Positions 14,638-24,231 of a DNA stretch of 64,000 bases are shown here, piece by piece (positions within the stretch are counted from its first letter, which is position 1; the number at the start of each line of letters is the position of its first letter). The notes below the pieces were generated by a model, which ran no database searches, was not told the origin of the DNA, and saw only the letters and a program-made list of their open reading frames with translations. A program made the translations under genes and the position numbers. Where the stretch lies: positions 1,242,001 through 1,306,000 of the forward strand of contig NZ_CP020814.1 of the NCBI RefSeq assembly GCF_002109385.1, given 5' to 3'. This stretch comes from Halalkalibacter krulwichiae (GTDB lineage Bacteria > Bacillota > Bacilli > Bacillales > Bacillaceae_D).

Positions 14638-17604
14638 TTAAGAAAGTTTCAAGGGTCTTAAAGAATCTAACGAGACCATTTTCTCCGAATTAAAATGGTA
14701 TTCTCCAAGTAAATTAATATGTTCCCAACCTAGAGGTGACATATGGTGCAATAATTCTTCATTAAAACTACCTGACCGTTTTTGATATTCAACTGCCTTT
14801 GTTAGATGTAAAGTATTCCAGATACTGATGGCATTAATGATTATATTTAAGGCACTGGCCCTTTGCAATTGATGCTGTATGGTTCGTTCCCTAAGCTCAC
14901 CTTGTTTTCCAAAGAAAATAGCCCTTGCCAATCCATTCATGGCTTCTCCTTTATTCAATCCTCGTTGTATTTTTCTTCTTAATGATTCATCCGATATATA
15001 ATTCAAAATAAAGATCGTTTTTTCTATTCGGCCCATCTCACGTAAGGCGGTAGCTAAGCTGTTTTGTCTTGAATAGGAACCTAGTTTCCCCATAATAAGG
15101 GATGCTGAAACTGTTCCTTCCCTTATAGAATGAGCTAATCGCAAAACATCTTCATAATTTTCTTTAATGACCTTTGTATTTATTTGTCCACGTAAAATGG
15201 CTTCTAATTTTGGATATTCGCTTGCTTTATCTATTGTAAATAATTTTGAATCTGATAAATCTCTTATTCTTGGAGCAAATTTAAATCCTAATAAATGAGT
15301 CAATCCGAAAATTTGGTCTGTGTAACCGGCTGTATCTGTATAATGCTCTTCTATGTTTAAATCCGTCTCATGGTGCAACAAACCATCCAAAACATGAATC
15401 GCATCCCTTGAATTAGTATGAATGATCTTTGTGTAGTAAGAAGAAAATTGATCACTAGTGAAACGGTAGATGGTGGCTCCTTTCCCCGTTCCATAATGTG
15501 GATTTGCATCTGCATGTAGTGATGAAACTCCTAGCTGCATTCTCATACCATCTGACGAGGATGTTGTGCCGTCTCCCCAATAAGAAGACAATTGTAGCTT
15601 GTGATGAAAATTTACTAATACAGCTTGGGCTTTATTCATTGCGTCTTCATACATGCGCCATTGAGACACATTGGCTAGTTGCTTATATGTAAGCCCGGGT
15701 GTTGCTTGAGCCATTTTGCTCAAGCCAATATTCATTCCCATTCCTAAAAGAGCAGCCATAATAATGATTGTTTCTTCTTTATCTGGTTTTCGTTTGTTAG
15801 AAGCATGTGTAAATTGCTCATGAAATCCTGTTATATGGGCAACATCCATAAGTAAATCGGTTAATTTTATTCTTGGTAGCATCTGATACAGGCTTGCACT
15901 AAATTTCTTTGCTTCTTCTGGAACATCTTTTTCTAATCGTGAAATCGACAGCTTTCCTTTTTCAAGAGAAACTCCATCTAACTTGTTGGAATTACCAGCT
16001 AACCAATGTAACCTCCCATTAAGGCTGCTAGTTCTCTCTGTAATATAATCCTTGAATGATAAACTAACCGATAATCTTGTATTCTCCTTCGTTTGATTCC
16101 ATGTATCTTCGGAAAACAAATATTCCTCAAAATCTCTATATTGTCTACTGCCCACAATAGAAACATCACCAGCCCGAATATGCTCCCGAAGTTCTGTTAA
16201 AACAGCCATTTCATAGTAATGCCGATTGATTGTTGTACCATCATCCTCGTATAAATGCTTTTTCCACCGTTTTGAAATAAAATCCAAAGGTGAGTTATCA
16301 GGTACTTTTCGCTTCCCAGATTCGTTCATTCCTCGTATAATCTCTACAGCTTGTAAAAGTGGCTCATTCGCCTTTGTGGAATGAAATTCCAATACCCTTA
16401 ATAGGGTTGGCGTATATTTTCTAAGAGAATAAAATCGTTTTTGCAGTAAGTCTAAATAGTCATAGTCGGCAGGACGTGCAAGCTCTTGAGCTTCTTCCAC
16501 TGAAGAAACAAAAGAATTCCATTCAATAACCGATTCTAAAACCTCAAAAACGTCTAGTTTTTCCCGTTTTGCTTTGATTAAAGCTTGTCCGATGTTCGTA
16601 TAGTGTATAACCTTCTCATTCAGCTTTTTCCCGTTTTGTTTCTGAATTTCTTCTTGAGCCTTACGGCCTTTTGATAACAGACTGAGTATTTGTCTGTCAT
16701 GAATTTCAAAGGCTTTATCCGTTAAATCCTGAGTAAGGTGTAATAAATAGACGGTTAAAATCGAGTATCGTTTATTTTCTTGAAAGTCACGGAACGCATA
16801 AGGCTCATATCTTGAACCTAAGCGGGATAGCTGTAACAAGCGATTGCGATGCAAATGATTAATTTGTACCGTTTCTAATTCCATACCTCGTATGTATTCG
16901 AGTCGTTCTATTACTTTTAGAAATGTTTCGGATGAAGGATGACCCGGTGGTTCCTTTAACCAACCCAATATCGTTTTATTGGAATCGGATGAATGTTGCG
17001 AAGTAATGATTTCTTCAAGCTTTTCTTTTTGCTCACTTGTTAGAGATTGACTAACTGTATTAAACAGCTTCTTTTCAGCCATTTCTCTCGCCTCCCACAC
17101 TATTCTTTCAAGTGTAGTGATAGCAGGCAGTATGATTTTGTTTTTTCTTAGAAAATCTATGCATTCATGCAGTAGATGAATGGCATCACCATTTTCCAAA
17201 GCTAATTGATGAAGGTGCTTAAATGTCATTCGATATTCACTCAAGGTAAAAGTTACAAAGTCGTATTCACTTCGAATTTCTTTCAAATGATCCCAAAGTG
17301 TATTTTCCCTTTGAGGATAATAGCTAAGCGAGGATGGACTAGCACTGATTTGTTTCGATATATATTGTATAACCGAATCTGGGATGCTTTTAATATGAGT
17401 GTATGGCCAACCGGGATACCGAAGAATAGCTAATTGAACGGAAAACCCTAAACGGTTTTCTTCCCTCCTTCTCTTATTAATGATTTCTAAATCACGTTTG
17501 GAAAAGGTGAAGTAGGTCCCCAATATCCATTCATCTTCAGGAATTTGCATAAAAGCCTGTCTCTGTTCCGGTGTAAGCAATTCTCTACCTCTAGCAATTT
17601 TCAT
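14638..17604 (-). CDS. tnpA: Tn3-family transposase (Tn1546 type)
   Basis: A full-length 988-residue transposase. The N-terminal half carries the DNA-binding DUF4158 region (RRREENRLGFSVQLAILRYP). The catalytic acidic residues fall in YWGDGTTSSSDG, EHYTDTAGYTDQ and LNKGEAMNGLARAIFFGKQG. It binds the 38-bp ends and carries out replicative transposition. It is the only intact transposase inside the 35-kb nest. It reads towards the left end, 36 bases from the inverted repeat, and is divergent from tnpR with the res site between. It is a close relative of the transposase at 50,098. Confidence 0.97.
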   Translation of the reverse strand: MKIARGRELLTPEQRQAFMQIPEDEWILGTYFTFSKRDLEIINKRRREENRLGFSVQLAILRYPGWPYTHIKSIPDSVIQYISKQISASPSSLSYYPQRENTLWDHLKEIRSEYDFVTFTLSEYRMTFKHLHQLALENGDAIHLLHECIDFLRKNKIILPAITTLERIVWEAREMAEKKLFNTVSQSLTSEQKEKLEEIITSQHSSDSNKTILGWLKEPPGHPSSETFLKVIERLEYIRGMELETVQINHLHRNRLLQLSRLGSRYEPYAFRDFQENKRYSILTVYLLHLTQDLTDKAFEIHDRQILSLLSKGRKAQEEIQKQNGKKLNEKVIHYTNIGQALIKAKREKLDVFEVLESVIEWNSFVSSVEEAQELARPADYDYLDLLQKRFYSLRKYTPTLLRVLEFHSTKANEPLLQAVEIIRGMNESGKRKVPDNSPLDFISKRWKKHLYEDDGTTINRHYYEMAVLTELREHIRAGDVSIVGSRQYRDFEEYLFSEDTWNQTKENTRLSVSLSFKDYITERTSSLNGRLHWLAGNSNKLDGVSLEKGKLSISRLEKDVPEEAKKFSASLYQMLPRIKLTDLLMDVAHITGFHEQFTHASNKRKPDKEETIIIMAALLGMGMNIGLSKMAQATPGLTYKQLANVSQWRMYEDAMNKAQAVLVNFHHKLQLSSYWGDGTTSSSDGMRMQLGVSSLHADANPHYGTGKGATIYRFTSDQFSSYYTKIIHTNSRDAIHVLDGLLHHETDLNIEEHYTDTAGYTDQIFGLTHLLGFKFAPRIRDLSDSKLFTIDKASEYPKLEAILRGQINTKVIKENYEDVLRLAHSIREGTVSASLIMGKLGSYSRQNSLATALREMGRIEKTIFILNYISDESLRRKIQRGLNKGEAMNGLARAIFFGKQGELRERTIQHQLQRASALNIIINAISIWNTLHLTKAVEYQKRSGSFNEELLHHMSPLGWEHINLLGEYHFNSEKMVSLDSLRPLKLS

Positions 17605-17652
17605 TCAGTATCAGCCCATTTCTGTATTTTTCAATTTATTAGCTCAATTATA

Positions 17653-17678
17653 TATCAATAGAGTGTACTCTATTGATA
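17653..17678. other. res subsite between tnpA and tnpR
   Basis: TATCAATAGAGTG and TACTCTATTGATA form a near-perfect 26-bp palindrome in the tnpA-tnpR gap, the expected crossover subsite for a serine resolvase. A second imperfect copy may lie at 17,709-17,735 (GTCTCATAAGACTTGTCTC). Confidence 0.65.
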
Positions 17679-17745
17679 CAAGTAGACTGATAAAATCATA
17701 GTTAAGAGTGTCTCATAAGACTTGTCTCAAAAACGAGGTGAAATT

Positions 17746-18420
17746 TTGCAGAAAATCGGTTATGTACGCGTCAGTTCGACTAGCCAAAATCCTTCAAGAC
17801 AATTTCGGCAATTGAACGAAATTGGAATGGATATTATTTATGAAGAAAAAACTTCAGGAGCCACAAAAGATCGTGAACAACTTCAAAAAATGTTAGAGGA
17901 TTTACAGGAAGGTGACATTATTTATGTTACAGATTTAACTCGGATCACTCGAAGTACGCAAGATTTATTTGAATTGATTGATTTAATACGAAATAAAAAG
18001 GCAAGCTTAAAATCACTTAAGGATACATGGCTAGATTTATCAGAAGATAATCCATATAGCCAATTCTTAATTACGGTAATGGCTGGCGTTAACCAATTAG
18101 AGCGAGACTTTATTCGTATGCGTCAGCGTGAAGGAATTGAGCTCGCAAAGAAAGAAGGGAAGTTTAAAGGACGGTTAAAGAAATATCATAAAAATCACGC
18201 AGGAATGAATTATGCAGTAAAGCTATATAAAGAAGGAAATATGACTGTAAATCAAATTTGTGAAATTACAAATGTATCTAGAGCTTCTTTATATAGAAAG
18301 CTATCGGAAGGAAAAAATAAGCATTCATTACTTATATTAAAAATTTCCGGGGATTGTGAAACAACGTACCTAACCAAGCAGGCTATTTCTATAAGGAAGT
18401 ATCAATATTTGTTTATCTAA
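17746..18420 (+). CDS. tnpR: Serine resolvase of the Tn1546-like element, C-terminally extended
   Basis: A 224-residue protein read from TTG 17746, five bases after GAGGTG. The catalytic serine lies in GYVRVSSTSQNPSRQ, and the conserved ITVMAGVNQLERDFIRMRQREG and the helix-turn-helix VNQICEITNVSRASLYRKLSEG are present. Tn1546-type resolvases normally end shortly after this point. The last about 34 residues (NKHSLLILKISGD and on) look like read-through into non-coding sequence after loss of the original stop. It resolves cointegrates at the adjacent res. An ATG at 17722 is in frame but has no ribosome site. Confidence 0.9.
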   Translation: MQKIGYVRVSSTSQNPSRQFRQLNEIGMDIIYEEKTSGATKDREQLQKMLEDLQEGDIIYVTDLTRITRSTQDLFELIDLIRNKKASLKSLKDTWLDLSEDNPYSQFLITVMAGVNQLERDFIRMRQREGIELAKKEGKFKGRLKKYHKNHAGMNYAVKLYKEGNMTVNQICEITNVSRASLYRKLSEGKNKHSLLILKISGDCETTYLTKQAISIRKYQYLFI

Positions 18421-18510
18421 CTAGGCACGATCATCAAAGGGTTCCGAGTACATTTTAACGGAGATATACGCTAAACTCAGATTTAAAGCAAGGCTGTATT
18501 TTCCGAGAAC

Positions 18511-18564
18511 ACTTTATAAAAAACAACCTTAGTCAATCACAAACGAAGGTTGTTTTTATAAAGT
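18511..18564. terminator. Bidirectional terminator
   Basis: ACTTTATAAAAAACAACCTT (18,511-18,530) pairs almost perfectly with AAGGTTGTTTTTATAAAGT (18,546-18,564). It sits between the convergent tnpR and the gene ending at 18,575 and can serve both. Confidence 0.8.
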
Positions 18565-18574
18565 CATGGTCTAA

Positions 18575-19027
18575 TTAAAACAATTGCTGTCCCAAGAGCA
18601 TACTTGAGACTGAAAAGGCACCAGCAGGTGGTAAAACATTAGTATATATGGGAGGTCCCAAACGGGGTGTAAAGGTTGTAGCAATCCAATTTCCATATTC
18701 ACCAGCCAGCAAAGAGGGAGGTTTCATTATAAACCGTCCACTTAAAACGAAATGCCGAATGCTTATAGCGGTCTCATCAAATATTGTCAAGTTGCCAAAA
18801 AAGGAGGCATATGGTGAATCGAAACTTATTTGTTTAGCGCTTTCGTCCCAATACCCATTAATCGGAATAGGTATACCACGAAAATTAACTGTACCTACTA
18901 CTTTGTTGTCTACAATGGAATCAATGGTAAGTATACCTCTAATAATGGATCTCCCCGCAATAGAAGCATCAATCCCCCATACGGATGGAAAGGGGATACT
19001 AACTTTGGCTGTCTTTGGAATTTTCAA
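18575..19027 (-). CDS. Hypothetical protein of the spoVA-2mob transposon
   Basis: A 150-residue protein that I do not recognise. It has no signal peptide or membrane helix, alternates Ile/Val-rich stretches with Gly and Pro (GTVNFRGIPIPINGYWDE, ISFDSPYASFFGNLTIFDE) and looks like an all-beta fold. The ATG at 19,027 follows AGGAGAGG. It is a single gene between the bidirectional terminator and a non-coding gap. Its position among spore genes suggests a spore-related role, but this is only context. Confidence 0.65.
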   Translation of the reverse strand: MKIPKTAKVSIPFPSVWGIDASIAGRSIIRGILTIDSIVDNKVVGTVNFRGIPIPINGYWDESAKQISFDSPYASFFGNLTIFDETAISIRHFVLSGRFIMKPPSLLAGEYGNWIATTFTPRLGPPIYTNVLPPAGAFSVSSMLLGQQLF

Positions 19028-19391
19028 AATTAACCTCTCCTTGATTATTTTATGTATGGATTGAGTTGTATTTAATCATAATCCTGTAGTAATGATACAG
19101 TATATGCACAGAGAATCACTTAGGTGTTTTGTTAAGAAAGAAGCATCAATAATCAATCAGCCTACTGTCTAGATGAACAAGAGTTTGCCTGACCCACGAA
19201 AAATATGGAACATTAATTCCTGCTGCTCATACATATGGTCTCGCATTTGGAAAATTTCTTAGATTTAAAATAAATCATCTGATTCAATGAAATGTAATGC
19301 CTATCATCACCTATTTTTATATGTACCTCAGACGAATTCCTATACCTCCGTTACTCTTCGATCATATTGTATTTGTACGAGGTGGTGTAAA
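19028..19391. other. Gap with a possible gene remnant
   Basis: At about 19,185-19,265 the forward strand reads CLTHEKYGTLIPAAHTYGLA followed by FGKFLRFK in one frame without a start, suggesting the tail of a deleted gene. The remainder holds nothing recognisable. Confidence 0.35.
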
Positions 19392-20090
19392 ATGTTTAAA
19401 TTATATTTAGATCCTGGTCACGGGGGAGTGGACCCAGGAGCTATTGGCAATGGGATGCAGGAAAAAGAAATTACCTTAAATATTTCCCATAGCATCCGAA
19501 ATCTCTTGGAAAACCATTATGAAGGCCTGCAAATTAAAATGAGTAGAACAGCAGATATTACGCGCAGCTTGAAAGAACGTACAGATGATGCGAATGCTTG
19601 GGGTGCAGATTATTTTCTATCCATCCACGTTAATGCATTTAACGGTTCAGCTCATGGGTATGAAGATTATATTCATAACAGTTTGTCTGATTCATCGAGA
19701 ACAGCGTTAATTCGGGACATTATGCATGAAGAAATTGTCAAAGTAAATAACTTGCATAACCGTGGTAAAAAAAAGGCCGATTTCCATGTACTGCGAGAAA
19801 CCAGAATGCCCGCTTTATTAACGGAGAACGGATTTATTGATCATGCAAGCGATGCCCAAAAATTAAGAGACCCGAATTGGCGGCAAGCGGTTGCCCAAGG
19901 GCATGTTAATGGGTTAGCACGCGCGTTTAATTTGAAGAGAAAATCGACTAATCTGAAAAGCAATATGGCTATTAAACGTGTAATTGTTGACGGTGTGCAA
20001 GTAGGTGCTTACGCAGAAGAAGAAAATGTGTTGAGAACTGTAAAACGCAACCTGAGAACAGCACAAAGGATTATTATTGAAAATGTGTAG
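19392..20090 (+). CDS. N-acetylmuramoyl-L-alanine amidase (Amidase_3)
   Basis: A 232-residue zinc amidase. The metal ligands fall in YLDPGHGGVDPGA (His), GMQEKEITLN (Glu) and FLSIHVNAFNGSAHG (His), and the catalytic Glu is in MPALLTENGFID. Residues about 190-232 (AIKRVIVDGVQVGAYAEEEN) look like a short SPOR-type tail. There is no signal peptide when started at ATG 19392, which has GAGGTGGTG just upstream. It cuts the lactyl-peptide bond of peptidoglycan; in this transposon family the enzyme is a constant passenger, probably acting in the sporulating cell or on the cortex. A terminator follows. Confidence 0.88.
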   Translation: MFKLYLDPGHGGVDPGAIGNGMQEKEITLNISHSIRNLLENHYEGLQIKMSRTADITRSLKERTDDANAWGADYFLSIHVNAFNGSAHGYEDYIHNSLSDSSRTALIRDIMHEEIVKVNNLHNRGKKKADFHVLRETRMPALLTENGFIDHASDAQKLRDPNWRQAVAQGHVNGLARAFNLKRKSTNLKSNMAIKRVIVDGVQVGAYAEEENVLRTVKRNLRTAQRIIIENV

Positions 20091-20174
20091 TTTCGTTGGG
20101 AAAACGGTTGCTTGACTGCGAGCACGTTAAAGTTTTATCAAAATGGATAACTAGGCTGGATGAACAAAATATAC

Positions 20175-20210
20175 GCTAAGCCTTTGATGTGACGGGCTTA
20201 GCATTTTTTT
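20175..20210 (+). terminator. Terminator after the amidase gene
   Basis: GCTAAGCC (20,175-20,182) pairs with GGGCTTAGC (20,194-20,202), followed by ATTTTTTT. Confidence 0.8.
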
Positions 20211-20338
20211 CTTGCTCTAAGTTAGTCCGGCCGATATAAGCCAGGACTAGCTTAATATCAGATGAATAGAACGAAGTTGTTGAGGGAATTATAGCTCATG
20301 ATGTTTCTATTTCCAATTGTTGGATTTGAGGTGAGTTT

Positions 20339-21411
20339 TTGCCTAAGATTACTCCTATTCAGTCATACATGATTATTATGCTTTCGGTTGGATTAATGAA
20401 CCACGTGATTATTATCCCTTTACTACTCGAAGCATCAAAGCGAGATGCCTGGCTCGTAGTGCTTCTTGTTTTTGTCGCTTCACCTGTTTGGATTGGTGCT
20501 TGAACTACATCATTCAAAACACGAACAATCAACACATGAAAAAGTGGCTAGATCAGCACTTTGGAAAGTTTTTATCTGCAATCTTAGTAATTATTTATAG
20601 TTTGTTATTATGGCTCATGGGCTTTATTTCCTTAAAAGATACTCTAACATGGACAATCGCATCTTACTTGCCGCAAACACCGATACTAGTTCTTGCGGGA
20701 ACCACACTTGTTGCATGCTTCTTTGCTGCTTTTCAAGGACTCCGTACAATTGCAATTGTGAGCGGAATATTGTTGCCATTTGTTGTTATTCTAGGTCATC
20801 TTGTGGCGATTGCCAATTTTCAGTTTAAAGATTATACCCTGCTTTTTCCTTTGTTAGAAAACGGGACAACTCCATTATGGAAAGGTGTTCCTTACGTTGC
20901 CGGGGGATTGCTGGAGTTGTCTTTCTTGATGTTGCTGATTCAGCACAAATTAACAAAAAAAACAGGATTTAAAAGCTTGATGTTGATGTGCTTCATCCTT
21001 ACAGGACTTACGTTAGGACCATTAATGGGATCGATTGCTATATTTGGCCCTGATGAAGCGGCTAACCAAAGATACCCCGCTTACGCTCAATGGAGAATCG
21101 TGAGACTGGGAGAAGATGTGAAGCATGTCGATTTTTTTTCGATTTATCAGTGGCTATCCGGTACATTTATTCGTGTGTCCCTTTCTATCTATCTCTTGGG
21201 AGAATTGTGGAATTTACAAAAACGCAGATGGTTACCCGTGTTATTTGGCGCATTGGCCATGCTTGTTGCCATTTTGCTGCCGATGAGCGACATGGCTTTT
21301 CTAGACTCGTTAGGAAGATTTTATTTTCCTTCATTTTGTATCTTTACAGCAGGGACCTTGATCCTGTATATCGGTCGAATAATCATCTCAAGAATTAGCC
21401 AAAAGGAGTGA
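20339..21411 (+). pseudogene. GerAB-type germinant receptor permease, frameshifted
   Basis: From TTG 20339 the frame reads LPKITPIQSYMIIMLSVGLM and two hydrophobic helices (LVVLLVFVASPVWIG), then shifts near 20,500. The remaining about 300 residues (from LNYIIQNTNN) continue as a polytopic spore germination permease with about eight more helices. Joined, the length of about 355 residues is normal for the GerAB/GerKB family, inner-membrane proteins that bind germinant. One lost or gained base separates the two parts. The B. subtilis version of this transposon is also reported to carry disrupted ger genes. It is followed by fragments of the A and C subunits. Confidence 0.82.
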
Positions 21412-21420
21412 CTAGCTAGG

Positions 21421-21774
21421 ATGAATAAACTATTCCGACGAATGATAAGATTATTTGGAAATCAGGGGGCAGAAAGCAAGAGGCCAACGCCTAATACAGA
21501 GGCAACCGTCTTGCAACCACTTAATGAACAATCACTCATCCAACACTTTAAAATGTGTCAAGATGTTAAGCACCATGTTTACAAATTAAACCCTAATGAT
21601 GAACAATCGAGAATCCTGTTGCTTTATTATGAGGGTTTAAGTGACAACCAAACGTTCATTCATGAAACTGCGCTTCCTCATTTGACCCGATTTTATGAAA
21701 ACAATGGTTTTCATCATCAGGAGGAAATAGCCGATTCGAGTCAATTACAATTAGAACTCAAGTGCTGGAATTGA
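21421..21774 (+). pseudogene. N-terminal fragment of a GerAA-type germinant receptor subunit
   Basis: A 117-residue frame that begins MNKLFRRMIRLFGNQ and contains the family's early region (HFKMCQDVKHHVYKL, ILLLYYEGLSDNQ). A GerA-family A subunit should run about 480 residues with a membrane half. Here it stops as the frame meets GerKC-like sequence, so the rest of the gene has been deleted. It starts nine bases after the permease pseudogene. Confidence 0.72.
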
Positions 21775-22576
21775 TCAACCGTTATCGTGAAATAAGATAC
21801 TTGGCCTGGCTGTTTAGTATAAGAGAGCCTCTTGAAGAAATCTTGCTGGCAACTCCATTTTTTAGATTATCGCCAAAGGCATCCATTCTTCACAATCCCG
21901 AGCAAAGTTTCAGACAGTTCTCTATCCTTGCTCCGGTCCGCCTGCAACAATTTGTACTGGACTCAAACGAAAAGGCTAGAACCAGTTATATACCGGAATT
22001 ATCGCTTCGCAAAGGTCAATGGCAGGAAAGTAATAAACCAAAAGAGCTGCTTAGATATTCAGGCGTACAAGTATATGATCTAAACAATTATTATGGACGA
22101 ATGGATCTTAAGGATTTGTCGGGAATGCCCTGGCTAAGTACTCACACGATCCGAGTACTCTTGATTTGTTTACCGAAGAGAAGCTTGCGGCTGTTCTTGT
22201 CGCAGAAAAACCCAAATATGAAGTGACTCCTATTGTGAAATTGAACAAGGCGTATTTCGATATTTCAGTAAAAGTGAAGGCGGGGATCAATGAATTGCAT
22301 ACGGACCTTACCGAAAAGGAACTCACACAAATGGCTCAGGAAAAAATAGAGGAGCAAATCCGCAAAACGTATCAAACTGCTTTTAAAGAGGGTATAGATA
22401 TTTACAATTTGGGCGAATCTTTGTATCGCAAACATCCACATCAATGGAAGAGCATTGCCACAGGAAAACAGCAACTCGTTTTAAACCAAGATTCCCTGCG
22501 CCATGTAAAGGTTGAGGTGAATATTGTTTACCCTGGAAGATATAAATTACATGAACATGGTGAATCCACCTCGTGA
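21762..22576 (+). pseudogene. GerAC-type lipoprotein subunit, truncated and frameshifted
   Basis: The frame from 21,762 (LELINRYREIRYLAWLFSIR) covers the middle of a Ger(x)C protein and shifts near 22,155 (RVPLDLFTEEKL is split). The C-terminal domain then continues in another frame (KAYFDISVKVKAGINE, FKEGIDIYNLGESLYRK, end HEHGESTS). The signal peptide and lipobox are missing, removed with the 3' part of the A-subunit gene. The receptor encoded by this cluster cannot be functional. Confidence 0.8.
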
Positions 22577-22696
22577 TTCTGGCAAGTGAAATTATTAACT
22601 CACCTTGCTTCTTCTGCTTAGCGTTGGGGAAGCAAGGTTTTTGTTTCCCAAAAAATAGTTTAACGTTGTAAATCCGCATTTTCCTGACGGAACCCC
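22515..22696 (-). repeat. Right-end copy 1: gerC tail, terminator and 38-bp Tn1546-type end
   Basis: The outer end is at 22,696 (reverse complement GGGGTTCCGTCAGG). The whole 182-bp block recurs inverted at 30,317-30,496 with only scattered mismatches. The 38-bp ends are identical in the two copies. Neighbouring five bases are TTAGA here and CTTTA there, so no target duplication is visible. Confidence 0.85.
22600..22646 (+). terminator. Terminator after the decayed ger cluster
   Basis: ACCTTGCTTC pairs with GGAAGCAAGGT across about 16 bases and is followed by TTTTT. A slightly altered copy is present in the inverted block at 30,360-30,405. Confidence 0.7.
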
Positions 22697-22767
22697 TTAG
22701 AGAAATATGTATGGTTCTTTAGTGCGTACTTAAAGACCATGAGCTATTAAATTAAGATCTTACTTAA

Positions 22768-22801
22768 AAAGGAACAGAGTAAATATAATCTGTTCTTTTT
22801 T
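22768..22801 (+). terminator. Stem-loop with T-run upstream of spoVA-2mob
   Basis: GGAACAGA pairs with TCTGTTC around an AT-rich loop and is followed by TTTTTT. No gene directly upstream explains it. Confidence 0.55.
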
Positions 22802-22924
22802 AGTGTGTTAAGCAAAAAAACAAGAACCTTCCTCGTAATAAATCGAACAAATTTATAGAAACCTTACCTTCTTATTCACTGTCGACTCTTCCGTTTTATT
22901 CATAAAAGTGAGATTGTTATGTTT

Positions 22925-23215
22925 AATTCTACTGCAATGATTATCGGTAAATTTGGATGATCAGGATTTATGTTTAAATCTTTAGGTGTTAAAGCACGTA
23001 TATAATTTTAGGGATTACACATAGTTGACCATTTAGTTCTAAGATAGCATATTCTATACCTTTAATATCTGGATAACCCAAAGAACAAATGCTCGATAAT
23101 AATTCCGTTATAGAATAGCGAATTTGTTTTCAAGTTTTTTTGAACAATCTCTCCATTTTTTATTTAAATGGTCGGCTCCCCAAGGATCAAGCGAGATAGT
23201 GCTTCACATAGACTT
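22925..23215 (-). pseudogene. Remnant of a DUF421 (YetF-like) gene
   Basis: Reading the reverse strand, pieces in shifting frames give LSSICSLGYPDIKGIEYAIL followed by ELNGQLCVIPK, then RALTPKDLNINPDHPNLP. This is the YetF/DUF421 C-terminal domain pattern (D..GIEYA.LE.NGQL). Stops and frameshifts are frequent. DUF421 proteins are a regular component of the spoVA-2mob region, so this is probably an older inverted copy. The rest of 22,800-23,440 holds no gene. Confidence 0.6.
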
Positions 23216-23440
23216 AACCTAGATAGCATTATATAAAAAAATAACATAACCTTAATTGGAAAGTTTTTCATTTTTTCTCCTTTTGTAAAATCATTTCTGT
23301 ATTTTATCTCGTTTCAAATAATAATATTCATAAATTTTTTTATAATAATTTGCTACAAATATCACCAATATAATCTCATCAATATAAATTGAAGTTATCA
23401 CACTTCAAAATTCGTATTGAACCCCAAGGAGGATTTCCAA

Positions 23441-23647
23441 ATGACAGTAGCAGCAAAAGTAAAACAAACATTAGCTGGATTAAAGAGCGCTCAGGCAAGC
23501 CTAGAAACGTTTGCACTTGAAACAGAAAATGAACAGGCAAAACAGCTTTTCCAACAAGCCGCCCAACAAACACAAGGAGTCGTTGATGGCTTGGAGCCTC
23601 GTCTTCAGCAAATTGAAGAAGAAGAGCCTCAATATAAACAAGAATAA
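23441..23647 (+). CDS. DUF1657 protein, first gene of the spoVA-2mob operon
   Basis: A 68-residue, mostly helical acidic protein (MTVAAKVKQTLAGLKSAQAS, ALETENEQAKQLFQQAAQQT). DUF1657 proteins are known almost only from spore formers and flank SpoVA genes in the mobile operon; their biochemical role is not established. ATG 23441 lies eight bases after AAGGAGG. The same domain recurs at 26,087 and at the end of the DUF421 gene ending at 27,170, so the operon holds at least three copies. Confidence 0.85.
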   Translation: MTVAAKVKQTLAGLKSAQASLETFALETENEQAKQLFQQAAQQTQGVVDGLEPRLQQIEEEEPQYKQE

Positions 23648-23779
23648 GTTATTAGGGTGACTCAAACAAAAAAGGTCTGGTCGCATTTTTTTACAATAGT
23701 GAGCGTTATGCACAATTGTGTGTGGGCAGACTCTTTAGAGTCACCCTTTGTTATACATAACTATTATGAGAGGAGAAAA

Positions 23780-24217
23780 ATGATGAAAGGGATAATCAAC
23801 GGAATAATTGTGGTAAGCTTGTTAGCCGGTTGTCAAACATTAACAGGGACTGGATATGATGTAAGGCCAATCCAGTTATCAGAAACAGTCATTATTGATC
23901 AAGAACGCGCTGATGAAGCAAAGATAATTGTCCTCTCAATGGAAGAAGTAGTCGAAATTAAAGGTGTTTCAGATGAAGACAATATTTATTTGGCCCCAAA
24001 AGTAAAGCACTTTGACCGTTTCAGGTTAAAAAAAATTCGCAAACAAAGTCATGATGCTGTAAAAAAACGTTATCCACAGGCAACCGTTCATGTATCAACG
24101 GATCAAAAGATATTCATGGAACTTGAAAAACTAGAACAAGAGCTACAAAAAAGAACGATAAGTGAAAAACGATTAAAACAAAAATTAAAAAAGCTTGATG
24201 AAATGATGAAAGGATAA
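23780..24217 (+). CDS. YhcN/YlaJ-family spore lipoprotein
   Basis: A 145-residue precursor with signal peptide MMKGIINGIIVVSLLAGC; the lipobox LAGC gives a lipidated cysteine at residue 18. The mature part has the short alpha-beta repeats of the YhcN/YlaJ group (ADEAKIIVLSMEEVVEIKGV, KRYPQATVHVSTDQ) and ends in a charged coiled-coil-like segment. ATG 23780 follows GAGAGGAG; an upstream extension to 23,657 lacks a ribosome site. Relatives sit in the spore inner membrane and affect outgrowth. It is the second gene of spoVA-2mob, 14 bases before spoVAC. Confidence 0.85.
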   Translation: MMKGIINGIIVVSLLAGCQTLTGTGYDVRPIQLSETVIIDQERADEAKIIVLSMEEVVEIKGVSDEDNIYLAPKVKHFDRFRLKKIRKQSHDAVKKRYPQATVHVSTDQKIFMELEKLEQELQKRTISEKRLKQKLKKLDEMMKG

Positions 24218-24231
24218 TGAGGTGAACATAG

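Noticed and set aside
22718..22731. TTAGTGCGTACTTAAA-like sequence resembling an HxlR box upstream of spoVA-2mob.
   Set aside because: The second element (AAAAGTATA) is missing and spore genes are not expected under HxlR. One match of this length can be chance.
23390..23430. Possible sigma-G promoter TGAAGT with GTATTGA in front of the first DUF1657 gene.
   Set aside because: It would place the transcription start on the ribosome site; spacing and fit are poor.
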